Source: an uncultured Chloroflexota bacterium (GTDB taxonomy: Bacteria > Chloroflexota > Anaerolineae > Aggregatilineales > Phototrophicaceae). Taken from it: DNA of 10,099 nucleotides. The stretch is taken from positions 1 to 10,099 of the forward strand of contig CALKIA010000082.1 of NCBI GenBank assembly GCA_937988705.1, given 5' to 3'. Below are positions 1-6,449 of the stretch, in pieces. The translations under genes and the position numbers were made by a program. The number at the start of each line of letters is the position of its first letter. Positions within the stretch are counted from its first letter, which is position 1. Below the pieces are notes generated by a model. The model was given only the letters and a program-made list of their open reading frames with translations, was not told where the DNA came from and ran no database searches.

Positions 1-6
1 TTTTCC

Positions 7-41
7 GCGAACAGCTAATCGCTAACGGCTGATAGCTCAAA
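7..41. repeat. Degenerate heptanucleotide tandem repeat
   Basis: The triplet GCT recurs exactly every seven bases, at 14, 21, 28 and 35, giving four units of approximate consensus GCTRAYN. The seven bases before them (7-13) look like a further decayed unit. The array sits directly upstream of the LUD-domain gene and ends about ten bases before its start codon, so it forms most of the visible leader or spacer. A similar seven-base periodicity occurs at 9455-9482. The units are imperfect, so this is pattern recognition rather than proof of a repeat family. Confidence 0.5.
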
Positions 42-51
42 GGCTTGTGTT

Positions 52-741
52 ATGTCCAGCTCCCGCGAACAGATTCTCGGCAAACTCCGCGCCGTCCGCC
101 GTCCGTTTGACGATGCGCCGCCGCGTCCCAAGACTTTCTTGTCGGTCACCCTGCAAGACGATCAAACGCCCACCGCGCTGCTCGAACGGTTCACGCGTGA
201 ACTGGTCGGACTTAAGGGCGAGGTGTTCCCAGTGGTCGGTGAAGCGGCCGCGTGCGATCAGGTGCTTAAACTGCTGCAAACCCACTCCACAACCCGCCTG
301 CTCGCGTGGGACTTCGCGCACATCCCGGTTGACGGACTCGAGTCTGCGATTCGCGCTGCTGGCATCGAGATCCTACAGCCGAACGCACATGGCGCTGATC
401 GCGCTGCGCTGCTAACGCAGTGTGCGGGCGCGCAAGTCGGCCTCACCGGGGCGGATGCGGCCGCCGCGACGACAGGCTCACTCATCTTCACGACTGCGCC
501 GGGACGCGGTCGCATTCCGACGATTCTTCCGCCCGTGCATATCGCTGTGATCACACTCGATCAGATTTACACCCGCGTCGAAAGCTGGATCGCGGCGCAG
601 CGTCAGAGGGGGCTAACCGCGTTCACCCAAAGCGCCAACTTCTGCTTCATCACCGGCCCCAGCCGCACGGGCGACATCGAAATGGAATTGATCCTCGGTG
701 TCCACGGCCCCGGTCAGGTGCAGGTAGTCGTCAAGCAATAA
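52..741 (+). CDS. lutC: LUD-domain protein, LutC/YkgG family (lactate utilization protein C)
   Basis: This 229-residue protein has the normal length of the LutC/YkgG (LUD domain) family. With LutA and LutB, members form an iron-sulfur-dependent cytoplasmic complex oxidising L-lactate to pyruvate; LutC itself carries no cysteine cluster. The family core is clear. A glycine/alanine-rich stretch at 130-143 (LTGADAAAATTGS) is followed by APGRGR at 149-154 and the LPPVHI strand at 159-164. The C-terminal GPSRTGDIE at 202-210 and GVHGPG at 216-221 are the most diagnostic blocks. The ATG at 52 has a weak AAGG about eight bases upstream. lutA and lutB are not in the window; if this is a lut operon they lie to the left. 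Downstream it converges on the thioredoxin/NHL gene across a hairpin-rich spacer. The family is secure; the lactate role is inferred and rests on unseen neighbours. Confidence 0.9.
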   Translation: MSSSREQILGKLRAVRRPFDDAPPRPKTFLSVTLQDDQTPTALLERFTRELVGLKGEVFPVVGEAAACDQVLKLLQTHSTTRLLAWDFAHIPVDGLESAIRAAGIEILQPNAHGADRAALLTQCAGAQVGLTGADAAAATTGSLIFTTAPGRGRIPTILPPVHIAVITLDQIYTRVESWIAAQRQRGLTAFTQSANFCFITGPSRTGDIEMELILGVHGPGQVQVVVKQ

Positions 742-766
742 AACTGCGGCACGCTGACACAGCCTC

Positions 767-783
767 GCTTCCCCTCGGGGAGC
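767..783 (+). terminator. Small GC-rich hairpin after the LUD gene
   Basis: GCTTCCCC pairs with GGGGAGC around a very short loop, 26 bases after the LUD stop codon. It has no following T-run, so it is not a classical intrinsic terminator. Together with the larger palindrome at 804-835 it could stop convergent transcripts from both sides. Confidence 0.3.
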
Positions 784-803
784 CGTGAGACATGGCGCGA
801 AAT

Positions 804-835
804 GGCCCCTCCCCTCCCTGAATTCGGGAGGGGCC
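804..835 (-). repeat. GAATTC-centred G/C palindrome, family A, copy 1
   Basis: A ten-base arm GGCCCCTCCC (804-813) pairs with GGGAGGGGCC (826-835); the loop includes GAATTC. The right flank, read on the minus strand, continues the family as CCCACCCTGG. Related copies lie at 2966-3002 and 3828-3866. This copy sits between the convergent LUD and thioredoxin/NHL genes, where it could act as a bidirectional transcription barrier, though it lacks a T-tract. Confidence 0.7.
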
Positions 836-859
836 AGGGTGGGATAATTATCTTCGCGC

Positions 860-2905
860 CTAGAAACTTCCCGCCTGCACATCCGGCGGGACGATCACAC
901 GGTCGATAACGATTTCGCTGGTCGCGCCGTCCGCGTTGACCGTGACCGGCACTTCGATCTCCACTTGATCGATCAGGCAGAGCGACTCGTTAACTGCCTC
1001 GCAGTAGTACACGCGCATCATGCCGTAGAGGATGTCGTCGCCCTCGTGCAGCGTGACCGGGAGGCGCAGCTCCAGCCCATCGATCAACTGCGCGCGTTCC
1101 CCCTCGGCGATCTCAATCGCTTCGTCGGCATTATTCCAGTCCACGCGTGACATGGCGCGTTCGTTGCGCTTGTAGCCTTCCGGCAGGGTGATGCGCAGCA
1201 CAATTTCGCCGTCGCCCGCTGCGACGGTTTGCGGTTCGAGCGTCAGCACCACATCGTCCATGTGATTGCCACCAATGATCGTCGGCTGATCCGCGATTTG
1301 CAGGGCTTCGGGATTCGGGAAAGCCAGCGTGGTGACCGTGCCCGCTGCCACATCGATGATGCGGATGGCGTGGTTGTTGGTGTCTGCCACGAACAGGCGC
1401 TCACCTGCCAGCGACAAGCCGCCCGGTTCATCAAATTCCGCCGCGTCGAGCGGGCCATCGGCGTAACCGCCGGGGCTGCCCGATCCGCTCAGAGTCGTGA
1501 TCGTCGCCGTCGCCGGATCCAGCCGCTTGATCGTGCTGTTGTAGGTGTCCGCCACGAACAGATCGCCGGATGCGCCGCCCGTCACGCCGAGCGGATGCTG
1601 CAAGCGCGACACGCCCGCCGCACCGTCCATATCGCCAAAGTCGAACAGATTGTTGTCGAGGGTGCCAGCCAGCGTCGCCAGTTGATCCGCCGTCGTGTCC
1701 GCCGCGCGCACCGTGCTCGATTCGCTGTCGGCAAAGTACAACACGCCGTCGCGGAAGAACAGGCCGCTCGGCTGCGCGAGATCAGAGGTGAGCAGCGTAC
1801 TGTTGACGAGCGCCTCGCGTCCGCTGCCAATCGACGGGGTAATCAGGTTATTCGCCACGTCGAGCGTCCAGATCTGATGGACGCCCGCCATCGCCACATA
1901 CAGGGTATTGTCCGCGCCGAAGGTCACATCCCACGGGCTGCTGATCGCCGTGGTCTGCGCGGGCTGCGGTTCACCGACGGTGTAGCGCGTGTAGCCCTGC
2001 GCGCCCGTTCCGGCAATCGTCGTGACCGTTTGATCGGCGAGATTAATGCGGCGCACGGCGTGATTTTCCGTGTCCGCCACGTAGAGATCCGTGCCGTTCA
2101 GCGCCAATCCCTGCGGCTTATTGAACTGCGCCGCGGCATACGCCCCATCGGTGAAGCCGCGCGCGCCAGTCCCGATGACCGCTTGCACTTCATAGGTCGT
2201 CAGGTCAGCAATGATGATACGGTGATGGTTGGTATCGGCGATGAACAACCGGTTCGACGCCTCGTCCGCCAGCACTTTGCCGGGATACGACAGCAGCCCA
2301 CCAATAGTGTTCGCGCCTTCCAGCGCCAGTTCCAGCGGATCGCGGTTGAGTTCGCCGACCGAGTCGAAGTACTCGGCCATGCCGCCGATCACGCGGTCGA
2401 AGGCCTCGAAGGGGATTTCGCCCGCCTGCATGGCCAGCACATTGCCGCGGGGGTCGATCAGCACAAAGGACGGCCACGCGCGCACGCCGTAGGTTTGCCA
2501 CACGCGGAAAGCGCTGTCGTTGATCACCGGGTGGTGCAGTTCGTAGCGCTGCACGATCTGGCGCAGATTTTCGGTTTCGCCTTCGTTCTCGAACTTGGCC
2601 GAATGCACGCCGATCACCACCAGCGCGTTCCCGTAGCTGGCTTCCAGACGTTCCAACGTGGGGATCATATGGATACAGTTGATGCAGCCATACGTCCAGA
2701 AATCGAGCAGCACAATTTTGCCGCGCAGCGCCTCAATCGTGAGCGGCGCGGTCACATTGATCCAGTCGAGATCGGCGGGGAATTCCGGCGCGGGCAAGTC
2801 AGCCCGACCAACATACGGATTTTCCACAGGGTCACCTTCTTGAGCTAACACGGACAGAGGTGCAAGCAGCAGCATGAGTAAAAGCAGCCTGAGTAGACGC
2901 ATCAT
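860..2905 (-). CDS. Exported thioredoxin-like protein with NHL-repeat beta-propeller (NHLRC2-like)
   Basis: This 681-residue protein begins with a signal peptide: an Arg-containing start, a leucine-rich core at 4-17, and likely cleavage after Ala21 (VLA|Q). A thioredoxin/TlpA-like domain follows at about 40-180, with a WTYGCINC active site (Cys74, Cys77) and the cis-proline at Trp144-Pro145. Six NHL-type blades follow, with signatures near 221 (FIADTNHHRI), 275, 336, 390, 450 and 505 (FVADTNNHAI). A beta-rich C-terminal domain at about 545-675 carries Cys635 and Cys643 in a YYC...C arrangement. The order thioredoxin, NHL propeller, beta domain is that of NHLRC2-like proteins; export is the bacterial difference. 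A redox or scaffold role outside the membrane is likely, but the substrate is unknown. Two adjacent ATGs are possible: the second (2902) is better spaced, six bases after AAGG. It diverges from the MOSC gene. Confidence 0.9.
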   Translation of the reverse strand: MMRLLRLLLLMLLLAPLSVLAQEGDPVENPYVGRADLPAPEFPADLDWINVTAPLTIEALRGKIVLLDFWTYGCINCIHMIPTLERLEASYGNALVVIGVHSAKFENEGETENLRQIVQRYELHHPVINDSAFRVWQTYGVRAWPSFVLIDPRGNVLAMQAGEIPFEAFDRVIGGMAEYFDSVGELNRDPLELALEGANTIGGLLSYPGKVLADEASNRLFIADTNHHRIIIADLTTYEVQAVIGTGARGFTDGAYAAAQFNKPQGLALNGTDLYVADTENHAVRRINLADQTVTTIAGTGAQGYTRYTVGEPQPAQTTAISSPWDVTFGADNTLYVAMAGVHQIWTLDVANNLITPSIGSGREALVNSTLLTSDLAQPSGLFFRDGVLYFADSESSTVRAADTTADQLATLAGTLDNNLFDFGDMDGAAGVSRLQHPLGVTGGASGDLFVADTYNSTIKRLDPATATITTLSGSGSPGGYADGPLDAAEFDEPGGLSLAGERLFVADTNNHAIRIIDVAAGTVTTLAFPNPEALQIADQPTIIGGNHMDDVVLTLEPQTVAAGDGEIVLRITLPEGYKRNERAMSRVDWNNADEAIEIAEGERAQLIDGLELRLPVTLHEGDDILYGMMRVYYCEAVNESLCLIDQVEIEVPVTVNADGATSEIVIDRVIVPPDVQAGSF

Positions 2906-2936
2906 CGACCTTAGACGTTACAATTGCAGTGAACAG

Positions 2937-2942
2937 AGTATA
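2937..2942 (-). promoter_or_regulatory. Possible -10 element of the thioredoxin/NHL gene
   Basis: TATACT on the minus strand matches the -10 consensus at five of six positions and would start transcription about 25 bases before the start codon. I see no good -35 hexamer at 16-18 bases, so the call is weak. Confidence 0.25.
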
Positions 2943-2965
2943 GCGCACAACGATTTCGTAAAATA

Positions 2966-3002
2966 CCCCACCCCCGGCCCCTCCCCGAATTCAAGGAGGG
3001 GA
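2966..3002 (+). repeat. GAATTC-centred G/C palindrome, family A, copy 2
   Basis: The left part carries CACCCCCGGCCCCTCCCC, identical in sequence to the reverse complement of 3846-3863. CCCCTCC (2978-2984) pairs with GGAGGGG (2995-3001) around a loop containing GAATTC. It lies in the divergent spacer between the thioredoxin/NHL and MOSC genes, upstream of both, so a terminator role is less natural here than in the two convergent spacers. Confidence 0.7.
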
Positions 3003-3020
3003 GACAGATGGGACACTCGT

Positions 3021-3044
3021 GTAGGGACGAGGCATGTCTCGTCC
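3021..3044 (+). repeat. GTAGGGACGAGG palindromic repeat, family B, copy 1
   Basis: GTAGGGACGAGG is followed by a short centre and TCTCGTCC, giving the hairpin GGACGAG/CTCGTCC with one mismatch. The start and end match the pair at 7226-7249 and 7264-7287; the centre differs. It lies upstream of the MOSC gene, 18 bases after the family A palindrome. Confidence 0.65.
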
Positions 3045-3119
3045 TCAGTGTATTTGATAGCAATGCCCGCGCAACCGAATTTGGGCGGGCGGCATAGACG
3101 ATAGATGAAAGGAAACGGC

Positions 3120-3764
3120 ATGCACTTAATCAGTGTGAACATCGGGGAGGAGCGCCCGCTGAAGAACGGCAAGCGCACCGGGACATCCGCCATTTTCAAA
3201 GAGCCGACCACGCAGCCCGTGGCTATCGGCGCGCTCGGTCTCGCGGGCGATGTGATCATCGATACGGAGAATCACGGCGGGGTGGATCAAGCCGTGTACG
3301 TGTTCGGTCGCCCGGATTACGACTGGTGGGAAGGGCACATCGGGCGGGAACTGCCGAACGGCATCTTCGGCGAAAACCTGACGATTGCCGATCTCGAAAG
3401 TCAGCGCTTCTCCATTGGGGATCGCCTGCAAGTGGGGGCTGTCCTGCTCGAAGTGACCGCGCCGCGCATCCCGTGCGCGTCACTGGCGGCGCGGCTGGAA
3501 GATCCGCAGTTCGTCAAGAAGTTCCGCTTCGCCGAGCGTCCCGGCCTCTACTGCCGCGTGCTCAAGACGGGGACGGTCACAGCCGGCGATCCCGTGACCT
3601 ATCTACCCCTCACAGGTGCAGGCATCACGATCCTCGAGAGTTTCCGCTTCTTCTATGCGCATGACGACCTGAACGAGGCCACGATCCGCCGCTACCTCGC
3701 CGCACCAATTGACATCCGGTCGCGCCACTGGTTCGAGGACGAACTCGCGAAACGCATGGCGTAA
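3120..3764 (+). CDS. MOSC domain-containing protein (YiiM-like)
   Basis: MOSC domains are the C-terminal module of molybdenum-cofactor sulfurases and also occur alone, as in YiiM/YuaD proteins, which take part in reduction of N-hydroxylated compounds or in sulfur/Moco handling. This 214-residue protein has the stand-alone layout. It shows an N-terminal ISVNIG strand, TSAIFKEP near 23-30, HGG at 52-54 followed by Asp56, and the FGENLT signature at 83-88. The conserved cysteine is in PRIPCASL (Cys119). A C-terminal helical tail (about 170-214) resembles the YiiM 3-alpha extension. An in-frame ATG lies at 3105, but I chose 3120: AAAGGA at 3108-3113 sits six bases before it, and MHLISVNIG is where family members start. 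It stands alone between two repeat-rich spacers. The exact substrate cannot be told from sequence. Confidence 0.9.
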   Translation: MHLISVNIGEERPLKNGKRTGTSAIFKEPTTQPVAIGALGLAGDVIIDTENHGGVDQAVYVFGRPDYDWWEGHIGRELPNGIFGENLTIADLESQRFSIGDRLQVGAVLLEVTAPRIPCASLAARLEDPQFVKKFRFAERPGLYCRVLKTGTVTAGDPVTYLPLTGAGITILESFRFFYAHDDLNEATIRRYLAAPIDIRSRHWFEDELAKRMA

Positions 3765-3810
3765 CCCCTCACCCCCAACCCCTCTCCCACGCAAGCGGGG
3801 CGAGGGGAGA
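3765..3810 (+). repeat. CCCCTCACCCCCAACCCCTC repeat, left half of an inverted pair
   Basis: This begins on the base after the MOSC stop codon. CCCCTC (3779-3784) pairs with GAGGGG (3802-3807). The stretch 3770-3788 is a near inverted copy of 3846-3863, so the whole convergent spacer is bounded by opposed copies, as in a miniature inverted-repeat element. A short T-run (GGGTTTTTGC) lies between the halves, which may help stop MOSC transcripts. Confidence 0.6.
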
Positions 3811-3827
3811 AATGCGGGTTTTTGCTT

Positions 3828-3866
3828 TCTCCCCTCCCTGAATTCGGGGAGGGGCCGGGGGTGGTG
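3828..3866 (-). repeat. GAATTC-centred G/C palindrome, family A, copy 3
   Basis: CCCCTCCC (3831-3838) pairs with GGGAGGGG (3847-3854) around a loop with GAATTC. The right flank reads CACCCCCGG on the minus strand, as in copy 2. It ends seven bases before the aldolase stop codon. With 3765-3810 it fills the spacer between the convergent MOSC and aldolase genes. Confidence 0.7.
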
Positions 3867-3872
3867 TCAGAT

Positions 3873-4961
3873 TCACGCCGACCGCCGCAGCAAGTCCGCG
3901 AACAGCGCGGCGATCTCCTCCGTCGGGATGTCCAGCGCCGCATCGCCAATCGTCAGTTCCTGCATACAATACGCCGGGATCGGGCTGGGCATGAAGTAGT
4001 AGGCGAGCAGCGTCCCGCTCTCTTCGGCGATATCCAAGACCGCCTCCCACAACCGCTCTTTGTCGCGCTTGAAGTAAACCTGCATCAGGTTGCACTGCGG
4101 CGGATTCGGCTTGATCTCGATGCCCTCGATTTGGGATATCGCTCCCGCAATGGCACACGCCTTGCGATAATAGGCATCCATTTGGGATAAACGCTGATCG
4201 AGTCCCATCTTCGCCGCCAGCACGAACGGATACATCCGCGGCAGATTGCCACCGTGCCGCCGCTGCCACACCTTCGCTTCGTTGATCAGCCGCTCGTCGC
4301 CCACCAGCGCCGCGCCGCTGATCCCGCCCAACGTCTTGTAGAACGACACATAGACCGAATCGAACAGGGCACAGATCTCCGCATAGCTCCGCCCGTAAAA
4401 GGGCTGCGCTTCCCACAACCGCGCACCATCCATATGCAGTGTGATCCCCTGTTCGCGCGCCCACGCGGCGATGGCCGTCAGTTCGTCCCACGTCGGCAGC
4501 ATCCCGCCGATGAAGCGCTGCGGCAGTTCCAGCAGCAGCGTGCCGATGGGCGAGCGCACTTTCTTGAGATCGTCCAAGGTCATGAGGTAACTCGCGTTGC
4601 CGACCTGAATGCCGCTCAGGTGATGCAGTTCGCGAAACGCCTGCTGTTCGAAGGTTTCGAGATGGTTCGTCGGGTGAAAAGCGACGTTTCGGTTACCGCT
4701 GCGCTCCGCCCAGATGCGCAGCGCGATCTGCTGCGCCATCGTGCCGGAGGGCATGAAGACCGCGGCGGGTTTGCCGAGCAGCGCCGCGATTTCAGCCTCG
4801 AAATCGTTGATCAATTTCCCTTCGCCGTACATATCAGGCGCTAAGTCGGGCGGGGCGTAGGCCGCCAGCGCCGCCAGCATCTGCTGCGGGGACAAACGAT
4901 AGTGACCGGGAACAAATCGGGTACAGCGATTGAAAATCGCATCGGCATCACGCTGAGTCAT
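3873..4961 (-). CDS. Threonine aldolase-like PLP-dependent lyase (beta-eliminating lyase family)
   Basis: The 362-residue protein belongs to the fold-type I PLP enzymes of the low-specificity L-threonine aldolase type, which cleave L-threonine or allo-threonine to glycine and acetaldehyde in the cytosol. The N-terminal motif reads APDMYGEGK (41-49), a variant of the usual GDDVYGED. The phosphate-binding MPSGTMAQQ is at 70-78, HMDGARL at 176-182 gives the cofactor-binding Asp178 and Arg181, and SFYKT at 206-210 supplies the Schiff-base Lys209. RRHGGNLPR (234-242) matches the aldolase glycine block. The C-terminal third is less typical, so a related aldolase or lyase substrate is possible. The ATG has GAGGTG at 4966-4971, close to ideal. 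It lies 75 bases after the unknown 179-residue gene and has its own candidate promoter there, so it may be expressed both with the upstream operon and alone. Confidence 0.85.
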   Translation of the reverse strand: MTQRDADAIFNRCTRFVPGHYRLSPQQMLAALAAYAPPDLAPDMYGEGKLINDFEAEIAALLGKPAAVFMPSGTMAQQIALRIWAERSGNRNVAFHPTNHLETFEQQAFRELHHLSGIQVGNASYLMTLDDLKKVRSPIGTLLLELPQRFIGGMLPTWDELTAIAAWAREQGITLHMDGARLWEAQPFYGRSYAEICALFDSVYVSFYKTLGGISGAALVGDERLINEAKVWQRRHGGNLPRMYPFVLAAKMGLDQRLSQMDAYYRKACAIAGAISQIEGIEIKPNPPQCNLMQVYFKRDKERLWEAVLDIAEESGTLLAYYFMPSPIPAYCMQELTIGDAALDIPTEEIAALFADLLRRSA

Positions 4962-4976
4962 GCATCACCTCATAAC

Positions 4977-4996
4977 GCACCCCTCCAAGCGGGTGC
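4977..4996 (-). promoter_or_regulatory. Leader hairpin before the aldolase ribosome site
   Basis: GCACCC and GGGTGC form a six-pair stem with an eight-base loop. Its 3' side lies five bases before the GAGGTG ribosome site. If transcription starts from the predicted promoter, near 4999, the hairpin would be the very 5' end of the mRNA, a position that often stabilises transcripts. No T-run follows, so it is not an intrinsic terminator for the upstream operon. Confidence 0.4.
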
Positions 4997-5005
4997 AGAA
5001 GCACG

Positions 5006-5033
5006 ATTTTACCAGACCTTGACCCGTTGTGAA
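5006..5033 (-). promoter_or_regulatory. Candidate sigma70-type promoter for the aldolase gene
   Basis: On the minus strand, TTCACA (5028-5033) and TAAAAT (5006-5011) are separated by 16 bases. Each matches its consensus hexamer at five of six positions. The predicted start, near 4999, would give a leader of about 38 bases. It falls entirely in the spacer after the 179-residue gene, where AT-rich sequence stands out from the GC-rich surroundings. Confidence 0.5.
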
Positions 5034-5036
5034 ACT

Positions 5037-5576
5037 TTATGCCCCGGCAGCAGCGCGATTAAACTTCATTTTGTCCATAAGCAGTACGAGATTTTCGAGA
5101 TGCCTCATGAACTCGGCATTAACGTGCTGGCGTAGCTCTGGCGGATACTCATCCAGCTCACCCTCATCGATCATGAACTTCAAACCAGAGTAGCATTCGC
5201 TGACGAAACCAATGGGGAACAGCAGAAGATCAAAAAATTCGTTCCAGCGTGCAGCCATCCACAGCATATCACTGGGATGTTCCAGCACCGGGCTGCGCGC
5301 CACTTTGACGACCTCGTAGATCAGTTCGCAGTCCAGCACCTCAATCGGGAGAGCGACGGCCGCTGCCTGCGGATCGAGGATGACCTGCTCGACGCGCAGC
5401 CAACCATAAGCCTCTGTGTGTGGCTCATAGCGCCCACGCAGTACATACTGAGTCTGATCGCCCATAATGCGGCGGTGCAACGTACACTCGACCTCACCGC
5501 CCTCGCGAATAGTGAGCTTGGCCGTAATGCTGCCGGCAGAAGCGTGCAGAAAGTGTTCGTAGTGTTCGTCGCTCAC
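5037..5576 (-). CDS. Hypothetical protein, 179 residues
   Basis: I do not recognise this family. It looks soluble, with no signal peptide or membrane helix. The first half (about 15-90) has the alternating pattern of a beta-rich domain, with charged segments such as TIREGGEVECTLHRR. The second half (about 95-175) looks helical and includes a hydrophobic, aromatic block, RWNEFFDLLLFPIGF (110-124), then an acidic turn (IDEGELDEY) and a long amphipathic helix. Coding is supported by a strong ribosome site, AAGGAG at 5584-5589, seven bases before a GTG start. The gene also lies only 17 bases after the metallophosphoesterase stop, in operon with it and the SDR. No catalytic signature is evident. 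The context suggests a partner or accessory of the phosphoesterase, but this is only inference from position. Confidence 0.75.
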   Translation of the reverse strand: MSDEHYEHFLHASAGSITAKLTIREGGEVECTLHRRIMGDQTQYVLRGRYEPHTEAYGWLRVEQVILDPQAAAVALPIEVLDCELIYEVVKVARSPVLEHPSDMLWMAARWNEFFDLLLFPIGFVSECYSGLKFMIDEGELDEYPPELRQHVNAEFMRHLENLVLLMDKMKFNRAAAGA

Positions 5577-5593
5577 AGGGTTGCTCCTTGTGC

Positions 5594-6433
5594 TCAGGTT
5601 ACATGGTGAATCTGAATCGCGCTGAGAGTCGGCGTATAGTCGAGCACGGCATAGGCGGGCTTGCCGTAATCGGAGGGGAGGACGCGCACTTCGATCGGGC
5701 GCAGCGCTCCGGCGACGGTCGTGCTCACGCCCTCATGCGTGTGCGCGCTGATGACCGCGCTGACTTTGGGGCTGGCGCTCACAATGGGGCCAAGGGTGAG
5801 GTTGTAGAAATAGGCGTTGCCGACATTCCACGCGTAGTTGCCCGGTTTGCGCACCACCGCCTCGTTGAAGATCGGCGAGTGGGTCACGACGAGGATCTCG
5901 CGCACAGCGGGATCGGCTTCCACAGCGGCGAGGCGACCGGCAAAGGCCGTCCCGACCTGCGCGGCAAACTCTTTATCCGTCCACGGCCAGTCGATGAGCG
6001 AACCATCCATGACAATCTGCGCTTTGTTGTTGGCGTAATCGGCGTGCGTCATGTTGATGGACGGATCGTGCCCGCTGTAGTCATACCAGGCCAGCGTGCC
6101 GCAGACGCCGACCCCGTCGCGCACCCAGTTTTCGCCTTCCAGCCAGATCGCGCCGCGTTCACGGGTGAGGCGCGGAAGTTCGGTTTCCCACAACTGCTGA
6201 CTGCTGAAGCCATCGCGCGCCCAGAGATCGTGATTACCCGCGAGCACCAGGCACGGGCACGGGAGGCGACACAACAAAGTCAGCATCGTGTCAAAGCCCA
6301 TGAGGCGTTCCCCGACATCGCCGCCGACGATCACGCAGTCGGGGTTGAGAGCGCTCACTGCGCCCAGTGTTTTCTCAAGAATCGTATGGTACTGCGAGAG
6401 ATAGTGGGTATCGGACAGGACAACTACGCGCAT
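5594..6433 (-). CDS. Calcineurin-like metallophosphoesterase
   Basis: This 279-residue cytosolic protein is a complete calcineurin-like phosphoesterase, a dinuclear-metal hydrolase of phosphomono- or phosphodiesters. All five metal motifs are present in order: LSDTH (Asp8, His10), VGGD (Asp39), GNHD (Asn67, His68, Asp69), VTHS (His185) and SAHTH (His231, His233). A tryptophan- and tyrosine-rich insert between motifs III and IV (about 95-160) probably shapes the substrate pocket. A longer in-frame start exists at 6472, but it would overlap the SDR gene by 23 bases. I chose 6433 because AAGGAT at 6440-6445 precedes it by six bases and the protein then begins directly at the first beta strand (MRVVVLSDTH). 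It lies 16 bases after the SDR stop and 17 before the unknown gene. The substrate is unknown. Confidence 0.9.
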   Translation of the reverse strand: MRVVVLSDTHYLSQYHTILEKTLGAVSALNPDCVIVGGDVGERLMGFDTMLTLLCRLPCPCLVLAGNHDLWARDGFSSQQLWETELPRLTRERGAIWLEGENWVRDGVGVCGTLAWYDYSGHDPSINMTHADYANNKAQIVMDGSLIDWPWTDKEFAAQVGTAFAGRLAAVEADPAVREILVVTHSPIFNEAVVRKPGNYAWNVGNAYFYNLTLGPIVSASPKVSAVISAHTHEGVSTTVAGALRPIEVRVLPSDYGKPAYAVLDYTPTLSAIQIHHVT

Positions 6434-6449
6434 ACGTTGATCCTTGCTG

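Noticed and set aside
1229..2848. Open frame of 539 codons on the plus strand
   Set aside because: It is fully antisense to the thioredoxin/NHL gene. The protein is Arg/His/Gln-rich with no domain, as expected from the mirror frame of GC-rich coding DNA.
2966..3044. Possible CRISPR or insertion-sequence remnant in the divergent spacer
   Set aside because: There are no regularly spaced repeats with spacers and no transposase fragment; the content is two unrelated short palindromes.
3065..3090. GCCCGC/GCGGGC inverted repeat in the MOSC leader
   Set aside because: A six-pair stem with a 14-base loop is common by chance in GC-rich DNA, and nothing ties it to a known riboswitch.
3769..4491. Minus-strand frame of 240 codons through the repeat at 3765-3866
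   Set aside because: It overlaps the aldolase gene out of frame. Its proline-rich tail is only the translation of the G/C repeat.
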